NCBI GenBank assembly: GCA_017963875.1
Contig: JAGCTA010000101.1
Span: 1-8,260, forward strand
Length of the DNA stretch: 8,260 nt
Reading direction: 5' to 3'
Origin: Victivallales bacterium
Lineage (GTDB): Bacteria > Verrucomicrobiota > Lentisphaeria > Oligosphaerales > Oligosphaeraceae
The first letter of the stretch is position 1; every line of letters begins with the position of its first letter. The notes under the pieces are model-generated. The model worked only from the letters and a program-made list of their open reading frames with translations, did no database searches and was not told the DNA's origin. Positions 1 to 6,392 of this stretch are shown here, in pieces. A program made the position numbers and the translations under genes.

Positions 1-109
1 AACGCAATCATTCAGTTAATTATCAAAATCATTTTATTGTGGAAAAACACTCATATTTTTTCAACTTGTGTGGGGGAGGTAATGTTCTGACAAGTATATT
101 TAAATCTCA

Positions 110-583
110 TCAAAAACCAATCAGACGTTTTACGAAAAAGAAAGAGAATTCCATGTAGTTCGTGTGGCAGTATTCCATCGGGTATGGTCCATTTGGAAAA
201 AACACAATAAAACGTATAAAATAGTATAAACTTATTCCAAAGAATAATGTACCGTGCCAACGTCGATTTTTTGCAAAAAAAGAGATTACTTTTGAAAGCC
301 AAATTGGATGACAGGATAGTTGCAATCGAAAATGGCATGATAATCCTGCAACCAATGTGGCTATCAAAGGCAAAGTGAAGGGATGGTAAACAATACTGCC
401 CAGAACATCTCCATGCAACAGTGCAATGACAGAATGTGTCAGACCACAACCAGGACATGGTATTCCCAAAAACATACGACATGGGCATAGTTCAAACTTT
501 CTCAGAAAAAACAAATTGGCTAAAGTGAGTATACTGTAGAATAATACAATTAATGTGATAACTTTTATTTGCCATTCCTTCAT
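110..583 (-). CDS. DUF2752 family membrane protein
   Basis: The 157-residue product is a small integral membrane protein of unknown function. It matches DUF2752 by its signature: a CPC at residues 33-35, then IPCPGCGLTHS at 41-51, with the paired cysteines of the CPxCGLT motif at 43 and 46, followed by a helix with the HGD and YHPF turns (57-69). Predicted membrane segments lie near residues 7-28, 50-82 and 112-130. The paired cysteines could bind a metal or be redox-active, but no activity is established. The start lies 24 bases after the stop of the upstream membrane-protein gene (608-988). It has no obvious Shine-Dalgarno sequence, so coupled translation within one transcript is likely. 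Small membrane proteins next to DUF2752 genes are common in related bacteria. The family call is firm; the role is unknown. Confidence 0.85.
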   Translation of the reverse strand: MKEWQIKVITLIVLFYSILTLANLFFLRKFELCPCRMFLGIPCPGCGLTHSVIALLHGDVLGSIVYHPFTLPLIATLVAGLSCHFRLQLSCHPIWLSKVISFFAKNRRWHGTLFFGISLYYFIRFIVFFPNGPYPMEYCHTNYMEFSFFFVKRLIGF

Positions 584-607
584 TTTTTACAACTATTTAT
601 TTTTATC

Positions 608-988
608 TTATTTTGATAACATTTTATTCTGAACAGCATTGGCACGTTCCAGCAAACTGTTTAATTTGAAAGGAATCAGTATATACAAGCAGCAAACACA
701 TGTGACAAGGCTAACGGGAAATGTCTCAGCCGGGGGAATGACATCATATTTCTTCTCCATTGCAACAACTGCTTTTTCAATTTCAATCATACCAAACGGT
801 ATAACCAAAATCTTAATCAGATGCCAACTTGAATTCATGCTCATTTTTTCCTCAAATTCCTTGAGGATGATGTGAAAATTATACAGACCGATTGGGGCAC
901 AACATGGGAAAAAACCAAGCAGAATAGCAAAGAGATTAGGAATCTGACCAAGTTTCCAACCTATTATTCCAGCATTTTCATTTGACAT
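608..988 (-). CDS. Small multi-pass membrane protein, unknown family
   Basis: This 126-residue protein is not one I can name. Hydrophobic segments fall near residues 18-40 (containing FFPCCAP), 56-70 and 91-107 (containing a CVCC cluster). A charged amphipathic stretch, IEIEKAVVAMEKKYD, lies between the second and third segments. Its size and layout recall the small TM2/CD225/DUF4234-like membrane proteins that often accompany DUF2752 genes, but no diagnostic motif is clear. The start is well supported: AAGGAG (complement of 995-1000) sits 6 bases before the ATG at 988. The DUF2752 gene follows 24 bases downstream, so the two probably form an operon. The four cysteines in or next to membrane segments are unusual for such a small protein. 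Confidence 0.72.
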   Translation of the reverse strand: MSNENAGIIGWKLGQIPNLFAILLGFFPCCAPIGLYNFHIILKEFEEKMSMNSSWHLIKILVIPFGMIEIEKAVVAMEKKYDVIPPAETFPVSLVTCVCCLYILIPFKLNSLLERANAVQNKMLSK

Positions 989-1068
989 TTTTTTCTCCTT
1001 TTTTATCTTTTTACTTTTCAGAGGTTACCAAGAGTGTATCTGGCTACAAAGACAATTGGATGTTCTTT

Positions 1069-1094
1069 TTATGTTTTCATTCTTATCCCTCCTT
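1069..1094 (-). other. Shine-Dalgarno site before a three-codon ORF (MKT)
   Basis: On the minus strand a near-perfect ribosome binding site AAGGAGG (complement of 1088-1094) is followed, 7 bases later, by ATG AAA ACA TAA (1080 down to 1069). It lies in the 189-base leader between the secreted-protein gene and the membrane-protein gene at 608-988. It may be a minimal regulatory leader ORF or the remains of a small gene. If one base were gained or lost near the third codon, reading would continue about 15 more codons before a stop. The binding site is clear; whether it is translated is unknown. Confidence 0.35.
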
Positions 1095-1144
1095 GTTTGA
1101 GTGCAGGCTACCTTTTTCACATTTTGTGACGGAGAACAGCCGAC

Positions 1145-1166
1145 GGTACATTTGAGGAATTGTACC
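1145..1166. repeat. Inverted repeat after the secreted-protein gene
   Basis: GGTACA (1145-1150) and TGTACC (1161-1166) form a perfect 6-base-pair inverted repeat around a 10-base centre. It lies 11 bases past the stop codon of the gene at 1178-2101. It could be a weak transcript-end stem or a protein site. No T-run follows on the minus strand, so it is not a canonical intrinsic terminator. Confidence 0.4.
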
Positions 1167-1177
1167 ACGACTATGGA

Positions 1178-2101
1178 TTAAAAGTCCAATTGTTTGTTTT
1201 TGCTTTCGTTCTTGCGTTGTTTTTCGAGTTCTTCTTCCGCCATTTTCTCTTTGAGGTACAGTTGATGATAAGCCTCCATTTGCTTGGTATCGACAATGAC
1301 TATGGTTTTTGCCTTACTGTCAACGGACATTTTCAATTTTGTGATTATGATTTTTCGGTCTGACCGATTCACTAGTTCCTTTGCCTCATCATTGAATGTA
1401 ACATTGATATCATGTGCCATAACTACAACCTTTAGCCCATTGGATTCGAGAATACATGTTTTTTCAAGTAATTGATAGCGTGCTAATTCCATTCTTAGGT
1501 CATTTCTCAACTTATCATTTTTCAGAACCTTTTGGGTAGTGTTTGGAGATTCAATGCCCAACTGCTTTGAGTACTTGTTGACGATGTCATCGAATTCGAC
1601 ATCAGGTGAACGAAGTGTTACGCAGTCTTGCACAAGGACTCCAATGGGATCATTGGCGTTTTTATGTGCGAAATAAAAATCCACTTCGGTTTTGTCATTA
1701 TATGGGTTTCTGTTATTTCCATAATTGTTTGCCGTAGAGACAAAACAAGCGTTTGTACTTTTTTCGTCAACTGAAATCTTGGTTGAAAATGTCAGATTCT
1801 TCTCAGAGATACATTTCTTATTCATTCCAGATTTATAGGTTTTATAAAGAGGAATTTCGGAATCGCAAACATCCCTGTTTGGGAAGATGAAACTTGGGTC
1901 ATCTTTATATTTATCAAAAACAGTCTTTGGGGCATTTTGTTCTTGATTTTCATCCTCATTTGTTTCCTGGCCAGTCACTGCGCCACCTATTGCCTTTGCA
2001 GCATCATTGACTTTCTGCGACAAGGCATCCATGAACCCTGCCGTTCCTTTGAATGAAATGACTAACAGTGCCAGTATTGTTGCAATCAAACGTCTCTTCA
2101 T
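1178..2101 (-). CDS. Secreted protein of unknown function
   Basis: I do not recognise this 307-residue protein. The ATG at 2101 is chosen over an upstream in-frame ATG at 2248 because AAGGAG (complement of 2110-2115) lies 8 bases before it and because it gives a textbook Sec signal peptide. That peptide is MKRR followed by a hydrophobic core (LIATILALLVISF), with likely cleavage near residues 19-22 around GTAG. Next comes an amphipathic stretch (about 23-40, DALSQKVNDAAKAIGGAV) and an acidic, glutamine-rich linker (about 44-56). A central mixed alpha/beta region carries several cysteines. The C-terminus (about residue 272 onward) is highly charged and likely helical or coiled coil (KEKMAEEELEKQRKNESK). 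The protein probably works in the periplasm or outside the cell. Its A+T-rich base composition differs from the glycosidase genes to the right. Confidence 0.75.
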   Translation of the reverse strand: MKRRLIATILALLVISFKGTAGFMDALSQKVNDAAKAIGGAVTGQETNEDENQEQNAPKTVFDKYKDDPSFIFPNRDVCDSEIPLYKTYKSGMNKKCISEKNLTFSTKISVDEKSTNACFVSTANNYGNNRNPYNDKTEVDFYFAHKNANDPIGVLVQDCVTLRSPDVEFDDIVNKYSKQLGIESPNTTQKVLKNDKLRNDLRMELARYQLLEKTCILESNGLKVVVMAHDINVTFNDEAKELVNRSDRKIIITKLKMSVDSKAKTIVIVDTKQMEAYHQLYLKEKMAEEELEKQRKNESKNKQLDF

Positions 2102-2133
2102 CTCTTCTACTCCTTGTGTTGGTTTATATGTTC

Positions 2134-2158
2134 GCCTTCTTGGACCAAAAAAGAAGGC
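2134..2158. repeat. Hairpin in the leader of the secreted-protein gene
   Basis: GCCTTCTT (2134-2141) and AAGAAGGC (2151-2158) are perfect 8-base arms around a 9-base loop. The element ends about 32 bases upstream of the ATG at 2101 and 18 bases before its Shine-Dalgarno site. In the mRNA it would be a stable stem-loop, possibly protecting the 5' end or modulating translation. No T-run follows on either strand, so it is not an intrinsic terminator. A TATAAA on the minus strand lies just downstream of it (complement of 2124-2129) but has only a poor -35 partner. Confidence 0.5.
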
Positions 2159-2224
2159 ACGTGACGTCTTTGGCCCGCCGAAGGTACTTGCAAAAACTGG
2201 AAGAAACACAAAGAGACACGTGCC
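2156..2224. repeat. Spaced inverted repeat GGCACGTG / CACGTGCC
   Basis: GGCACGTG (2156-2163) and CACGTGCC (2217-2224) are 8-base inverted arms 53 bases apart upstream of the secreted-protein gene. Each arm contains the palindrome CACGTG. The spacing suits a pair of protein-binding sites better than an RNA stem. With arms this short, chance is possible. Confidence 0.3.
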
Positions 2225-2372
2225 CAGACAGCCCAGACACAAGGGCATGTGTGCATTGTGCCGCTTTTCCCATAAAAAGTTTGCAAGTTTTTCGACGGGA
2301 CGACTGCTAGGTTGTCATGAAGTCTGTGGCTTCACTGGAATGAATTCAGTGCTTTTCAAGTGGCATTGTCCT

Positions 2373-2397
2373 GATAGGTACAAATGTTTGTCCTATC
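2373..2397. repeat. Strong hairpin with one bulged base
   Basis: GATAGG (2373-2378) pairs with CCTATC (2392-2397), and ACAAA (2380-2384) pairs with TTTGT (2387-2391). This gives 11 base pairs with T2379 bulged out and a 2-base tip. On the minus strand it spans the stop codon (2393-2395) of the possible short ORF at 2393-2566. No T-run follows on either side. Two smaller stems lie next to it: TGAAG/CTTCA at 2318-2334 and CACTG/CAGTG at 2333-2351. Confidence 0.5.
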
Positions 2398-2566
2398 TAG
2401 TTATTCCACCAAAGCAATAAATCAAATCGACAATAGCGTCTTCTTCCATTTCCGACAAGCCCTTGGCGGACCAAAGACGATTAAGGAGTAGCAGGATGCG
2501 TGCCAACTGGTTATGTGGGTGTACAATAGCCTAAAAGGCGGTGTTTTGAGGGTGTTTGATGGGCAT
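2393..2566 (-). pseudogene. Possible broken short ORF with an in-frame TAG
   Basis: Reading the minus strand from the ATG at 2566 gives MPIKHPQNTAF, then TAG (2531-2533), then 45 further sense codons in the same frame to TAG at 2393-2395. The second part includes NQLARILLLLNRLW, SAKGLSEMEED and AIVDLIYCFGG. It looks protein-like: an amphipathic leucine-rich helix, an acidic turn, then a second helix. No Shine-Dalgarno site precedes 2566 and I recognise no family. It may be a remnant of a larger gene, two unrelated short readings, or chance in non-coding DNA. Confidence 0.3.
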
Positions 2567-2612
2567 TTATTTACCAGTGTGGTTGATAATTAACCAACTG
2601 CTCTCAACCGCC
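2537..2612. repeat. Interrupted long-range inverted repeat
   Basis: GGCGGT (2537-2542) and TGAG (2547-2550) can pair with ACCGCC (2607-2612) and CTCA (2603-2606), enclosing about 50 bases. Within the enclosed part, TGGTT (2580-2584) and AACCA (2592-2596) form a second inverted pair around GATAATT. The two nested stems suggest a folded RNA or a recombination or binding site. The outer stem has an asymmetric internal bulge, so support is moderate. Confidence 0.35.
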
Positions 2613-2696
2613 AACCGATGAAATTAATGACAGTTGAATCTATTTTTACAAATGTTTTATTGTTTTTTATGCTCCCATTAGGCTTTTCAGACATTC

Positions 2697-2707
2697 CGCC
2701 TCAGGCG
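2697..2707. repeat. Perfect 11-base dyad upstream of the GH20 promoter
   Basis: CGCCT, a central C, and AGGCG form a perfect palindrome with 5-base arms. It ends 9 bases before the -35 hexamer of the GH20 promoter, where an activator site would be expected. The arms are short, so function is inferred from position only. Confidence 0.3.
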
Positions 2708-2716
2708 TATCCATAA

Positions 2717-2744
2717 TTGATTTTCATGCGAGAAAAGGTATAGT
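2717..2744 (+). promoter_or_regulatory. Sigma-70-type promoter for the GH20/GH110 operon
   Basis: TTGATT (2717-2722) and TATAGT (2739-2744) are separated by 16 bases, close to consensus in sequence and spacing. Transcription would start near 2751 and leave a leader of about 35 bases before the GH20 ATG at 2786. No competing promoter is visible nearby. Confidence 0.6.
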
Positions 2745-2747
2745 AGT

Positions 2748-2763
2748 ACTTTGGATACAAAGT
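2748..2763. promoter_or_regulatory. Operator-like inverted repeat at the start of transcription
   Basis: ACTTTG (2748-2753) and CAAAGT (2758-2763) are perfect 6-base inverted arms around GATA. The site begins 3 bases after the -10 hexamer and covers the expected transcription start, the classic position for a repressor. A dimeric repressor would fit such compact symmetry better than AraC proteins, which usually bind direct repeats, so the regulator at 6393-7319 may not be what binds here. Confidence 0.45.
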
Positions 2764-2785
2764 CATAACTCAAAGGGACTGGACA

Positions 2786-4657
2786 ATGGAACTGAACTGG
2801 CAAAGGAATACGACGCCGCAGGAATTGTGGACGCTTCTGGAAACACTTGGAGAGGAATACCCGATTGTGGAAAAAAGAACGGGCAGGGCGTTACGTTTTG
2901 TCCGTGTGCCTGAAGCACGGATTATGCGGGCATCTCGCGATGCCGAAGGTTCATTTGTGATTGACTATGGAAGTTTTGCGGCGGCGGCACGAGGCATCGC
3001 CTTTGCACTTGCTGGCATTGAAACGCAGGAGGACATGTTCTTTCGGACATTTGGCGTCCTCATCGACGTATCCCGCGCCCCAGTGATGACTGTCAAGCAC
3101 TTCAAGGTCTGGCTGAGGCGTCTGGCACTGTGCGGATATAACATGGCGATGCTCTATACAAAAGACACATACGAATTGCCTGGCGAACCGTATTTCGGCT
3201 ATATGCGAGGTCGTTACAGCAGGGAGGAAATTCGCGAAATCGATGCCTACGCCAAACGGTTGAATATTGAAATCATCGCGTCCATCCAGGCGCTTGGGCA
3301 TCTGGAGCCGATACTGCGGTGGAGTGCGTATCGGCCAGTCAAGGACACGGATAATGTCGTGCTAGTTGATAATCCGCAGACATACGAACTTATAACCAAA
3401 ATGCTTCAATTCTGGAGCAATGCTTTGTCCAGCCGCAGAATTCATCTGGGCATGGACGAAACGCATGACCTCGGGCGCGGACGTTTTCTTGACCTGAACG
3501 GCTACGAACGCGGTTGGGACATTTACAATCGCCATCTTACAAAGGTCAAGGGCATTTGCGACACATTCGGCCTGAAGCCTATTATCTGGAGCGACATGTA
3601 CTTCAGGTTCGCCAATGTGAATCAGTCATACTATGACTTGACAACCGTTGTCCCAGACGACGTCAAGGCGGCGATTCCCCCTGGTGTGCAACTCTCCTAT
3701 TGGGATTATTATCACAGCGACAGAAACTTCTACAGCGCATTTCTACAGAAGCATCGTGATTTGGCGGGCGAGCCGTTCATGGCCTCGGGCATCAGGACGT
3801 GGTGCACCCTGTGGTATGACCATGAAACGACAGAGCGCAATGCAGGCGCATGCATCGACGGATGCCGTGACGCAAACGTCAATGAACTGATTTTCACCCT
3901 ATGGGGTGATGACGGCGGATATTCGGAACTGGATTCAGCATTTGCAGGCATTGCCTGGGCCGCTGATCATGCCTTCAATCCCGCAGACGACAACGAGAAG
4001 AGGGTGGCTGCAGTTTTCCAGGCTGTCTTCGGCTCAGACTACGAGCGCCATTTGATTGCCTCGCAAATTGATTTCTCGCATATCGACCATGATACTCCAG
4101 ACAATACTTATCATCTTTCTGCTGCGGCGACGTTGTGGGACGATCCGCTCATGGGCATCTACTATCGTGAAATGATGTATTTCGGAAAGGACGTCTGGCA
4201 AAAGACTGTCATTCGCTACCGAGAAATTGAAGAACGTCTGCAAGGTCATGAGGACGACCGTTCAGCAGGCGATTTCGGCTATTTTCTGCACTTGCTGCGG
4301 GTGCTTATAGCCAAAATCGAATTCCGTAACAGGCTTCAGGAGGCCTATCGTCTTCGCGACAAGGCGGCTTTGGCAGAACTGGCTGAGCAGGCAGTCAATG
4401 ACATGGTTCCAGCACTGGAAGAGTTGATTCTGCTATATCGTCGCCAATGGAAACGGTCGTACAAGAGTTTCGGACAGGAAGTCATGCAGATTCGCATCGG
4501 TGGGCTGATTCAACGGTATCGCGAGGCGGCACGGGCGATTGGCGAATTTGTCAAGGGCGAGGTTCCAGCAATGGAAGAACTTGAAAATGTGGTTCCTGGA
4601 CGCGGCTATGGGGACACGCGCTACCGTATGCTCGCCACAGGCGGCTGGTTCATCTAG
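2786..4657 (+). CDS. GH20 beta-N-acetylhexosaminidase, GcnA-like
   Basis: This 623-residue protein is an exo-acting glycoside hydrolase that should release terminal beta-linked GlcNAc or GalNAc by substrate-assisted catalysis. An N-terminal alpha/beta domain (about 1-85) precedes the GH20 TIM barrel (about 88-390). The barrel carries QALGHLE (168-174), the catalytic Asp-Glu pair D224-E225 in LGMDETHDLGRGR, IIWSDMYFR (266-274), SYWDYYH (304-310) and TLWGDDGGYS (371-380). A long helical C-terminal domain (about 400-600) follows. Length and domain order match streptococcal GcnA-type enzymes (about 630 residues) rather than secreted multidomain GH20s. No signal peptide or lipobox is present, so a cytoplasmic site is likely. 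The ATG is supported by AAAGGGA 7 bases upstream. A GH110 gene follows after 63 bases, implying joint work on host-type glycans. The GlcNAc/GalNAc preference cannot be read from sequence. Confidence 0.9.
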   Translation: MELNWQRNTTPQELWTLLETLGEEYPIVEKRTGRALRFVRVPEARIMRASRDAEGSFVIDYGSFAAAARGIAFALAGIETQEDMFFRTFGVLIDVSRAPVMTVKHFKVWLRRLALCGYNMAMLYTKDTYELPGEPYFGYMRGRYSREEIREIDAYAKRLNIEIIASIQALGHLEPILRWSAYRPVKDTDNVVLVDNPQTYELITKMLQFWSNALSSRRIHLGMDETHDLGRGRFLDLNGYERGWDIYNRHLTKVKGICDTFGLKPIIWSDMYFRFANVNQSYYDLTTVVPDDVKAAIPPGVQLSYWDYYHSDRNFYSAFLQKHRDLAGEPFMASGIRTWCTLWYDHETTERNAGACIDGCRDANVNELIFTLWGDDGGYSELDSAFAGIAWAADHAFNPADDNEKRVAAVFQAVFGSDYERHLIASQIDFSHIDHDTPDNTYHLSAAATLWDDPLMGIYYREMMYFGKDVWQKTVIRYREIEERLQGHEDDRSAGDFGYFLHLLRVLIAKIEFRNRLQEAYRLRDKAALAELAEQAVNDMVPALEELILLYRRQWKRSYKSFGQEVMQIRIGGLIQRYREAARAIGEFVKGEVPAMEELENVVPGRGYGDTRYRMLATGGWFI

Positions 4658-4720
4658 ATAGAGTCGCCGAGTTGACAAGCACAGCATTTTAATAATTTTA
4701 TGGCACTATAGGAGAATCCC

Positions 4721-6367
4721 ATGCAGGAGACAATCAGAATACCACACATTGAAGGCAACGCCACGCCAGCCATCGTGGAGGCATGCGGGAAAATCCATCC
4801 GAATACGTTGATTTCATTTGAAAAGGGCATCTATCACTTTACGAAGGACGGTGCGCATGAAAAGGATATCCGAGGCATTCATATCATGCCTGGATTAAAA
4901 CAGGTCGTATTCGACTTGGATCACGTCGAAAACCTGACGATTGATGGCAATGGTTCGGAGTTCATGTTCGACGACATTCTGTTTCCCTTTGCGATGATTC
5001 ATTGCAGGAACATCACGCTGCGGAATTTCACCATCGACTTTTCGTTTTCACGCTATTGCCAAGGCGAAGTCGTGCAGTCGGACGAGAGCGGATTTGAACT
5101 TGCCATCGATTCCAGCCATTTCAGTGCCGAGGTCGATGCTGGCGGTCATGTGATTTTCCACAGCCGCGATTTAAGCGTCTCGACAGAGGACAGGGCGATA
5201 CTCATCGGCAATGCGATCTTCGGCAGATCGCCATGGGATTACGTGTTCGCGGGGGATACGCAGCAGTCAAAGGAGAATCTGCCGACGTCGTATATTGAAA
5301 CGGATGCTGTTGCGACGCCGCGTGGCATGCGGTTCAACTACCGCGAGCAGTCGCGACGGCTTGTCTTTCCATTGGGCGACAACCTGATATTCTGCTATGA
5401 GCCACGGAAGAACGTCAACATCCTTTCATACATGGGCGAAAACATCCATCTCGAGAACGTCGCCATGTACCGTGGCGGCGGCATGGGCGTTGTGATTGCG
5501 CGGACGAGGGACTTCTATGCGGACAATGTGTCGATTCAGGTCAGACCTGGTCGGAATGAATGCCGCTCGACAACGGCGGACGGTTTTTTCCTCGTGCAGA
5601 ACGATGGTGCCGTATCACTTCGCAACTGCTTGATTTCTCATACGTTGGATGATGCACTCAATATCCACGGAAGTTACCACAAGGTCAGCGAAGTTTCAGG
5701 CAATGTCATCATTTTTGATGTCGGATATAACGCACATCGTGGCTTCATGAGTTATGAACCGCAGGACAGACTCACCGTCAGCGACCGCGAGACGCATTGC
5801 TTCAAGGCGTCGTTCACTGTACTCAAGGCCGATATGCTTCCCGACGAGCGCATTAGGCTTGAACTTGACGGCGACTGTTCTGCAATTTCTGTCGATGACA
5901 TCGTCGAGAACGACTCGCGCGTACCGAAGTTCATATTTGAGAACAACAAAGTTGTCTGCTGTCCTCATCTGCGCATATCGGACAATGGCCCTATTGTCAT
6001 ACGCCACAATACGTTCGACAGAATCAACTGCATTTTGGTCATTGACCTTCTGAAGTACTGGTACGAGGCTGGCGCGGTCAACGGCATGGTCATCGAGGAC
6101 AACTTGTTCACGGGCACTCCTCAGGCAGGGAAGGGCTACGCCATCAACATCTACAGTTCCAGAAAGAAAGGCACGGACATACGCCACAAGGACATCTCCA
6201 TCGTCAACAACCGTTTCATATCGCCGAACACCCATGCCATTGCCGCTGCGCAGGTCGATGGTTTGGTCATTCGCGGCAATGACTTTCATGGCGGCGTGGA
6301 GGACACGATGCTGTTGATTGATGATTGCACAGGAGTTTGCAACTGCGATAATCAGTTCAATGCCTGA
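4721..6367 (+). CDS. GH110-type alpha-1,3-galactosidase
   Basis: This 548-residue protein has the repeating short strands of a right-handed parallel beta-helix (for example VENLTIDGNGSEF, RNITLRNFTIDF, VNGMVIEDNLF, DISIVNNRFI). It carries the GH110 active-site pattern: D287 in TTADGFFLVQ and the adjacent pair D310-D311 in HTLDDALNIHG. The 23-residue spacing agrees with the catalytic aspartates described for characterised GH110 enzymes, as I recall them. GH110 enzymes are inverting exo-alpha-1,3-galactosidases that remove terminal galactose from blood-group B or linear alpha-1,3-Gal structures; which subfamily this is cannot be told. No signal peptide is visible, whereas many Bacteroides members are exported. 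AGGAG (4710-4714) lies 6 bases before the ATG. It most likely shares a transcript with the GH20 gene; a TTGACA at 4672-4677 in the gap has no good -10 partner. The next gene is convergent, ending 25 bases away. Confidence 0.85.
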   Translation: MQETIRIPHIEGNATPAIVEACGKIHPNTLISFEKGIYHFTKDGAHEKDIRGIHIMPGLKQVVFDLDHVENLTIDGNGSEFMFDDILFPFAMIHCRNITLRNFTIDFSFSRYCQGEVVQSDESGFELAIDSSHFSAEVDAGGHVIFHSRDLSVSTEDRAILIGNAIFGRSPWDYVFAGDTQQSKENLPTSYIETDAVATPRGMRFNYREQSRRLVFPLGDNLIFCYEPRKNVNILSYMGENIHLENVAMYRGGGMGVVIARTRDFYADNVSIQVRPGRNECRSTTADGFFLVQNDGAVSLRNCLISHTLDDALNIHGSYHKVSEVSGNVIIFDVGYNAHRGFMSYEPQDRLTVSDRETHCFKASFTVLKADMLPDERIRLELDGDCSAISVDDIVENDSRVPKFIFENNKVVCCPHLRISDNGPIVIRHNTFDRINCILVIDLLKYWYEAGAVNGMVIEDNLFTGTPQAGKGYAINIYSSRKKGTDIRHKDISIVNNRFISPNTHAIAAAQVDGLVIRGNDFHGGVEDTMLLIDDCTGVCNCDNQFNA

Positions 6368-6392
6368 AGGTTGAGGATGGCCTCCTGAGTTT

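Larger units (their letters stand above)
2102..2785. other. Gene-poor intergenic region with inverted repeats
   Basis: These 684 bases separate the leftward secreted-protein gene from the rightward GH20 gene. Plus-strand ORFs here (for example 2007-2420) are low-complexity readings that overlap the opposite-strand gene, and I reject them. What is visible: small inverted repeats at 2134-2158, 2318-2334, 2333-2351, 2373-2397 and 2697-2707; a longer interrupted one at 2537-2612; a possible broken minus-strand ORF at 2393-2566; and the GH20 promoter at 2717-2744. I see no tRNA, insertion sequence or riboswitch class I can name. Confidence 0.6.

Noticed and set aside
64..95. ACTTGT/ACAAGT inverted repeat after the DUF2752 gene as a terminator
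   Set aside because: The 6-base stem has a 20-base loop, and on the minus strand it is followed by A residues rather than T.
51..488. Minus-strand frame of 145 codons overlapping the DUF2752 gene
   Set aside because: It is in another frame of the same strand as the DUF2752 gene, which has the family's cysteine signature. The alternative has none.
2102..2248. N-terminal extension of the secreted protein to an ATG at 2248
   Set aside because: The internal ATG at 2101 has an AAGGAG at proper spacing and begins a normal signal peptide. The extension would bury that peptide and read through the leader hairpin.
2007..2420. Plus-strand frame of 137 codons
   Set aside because: It overlaps the signal-peptide end of the opposite secreted-protein gene, lacks a ribosome binding site, and its product looks like translated non-coding DNA.
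2580..2596. Integron attC-like site
   Set aside because: The TGGTT/AACCA symmetry resembles a core site only superficially. The required GTTRRRY and partner boxes are absent and there is no integron gene nearby.
6368..6392. Terminator between the convergent GH110 and AraC genes
   Set aside because: Only a 4-base GAGG/CCTC stem is present, with no T-run of useful length on either strand.
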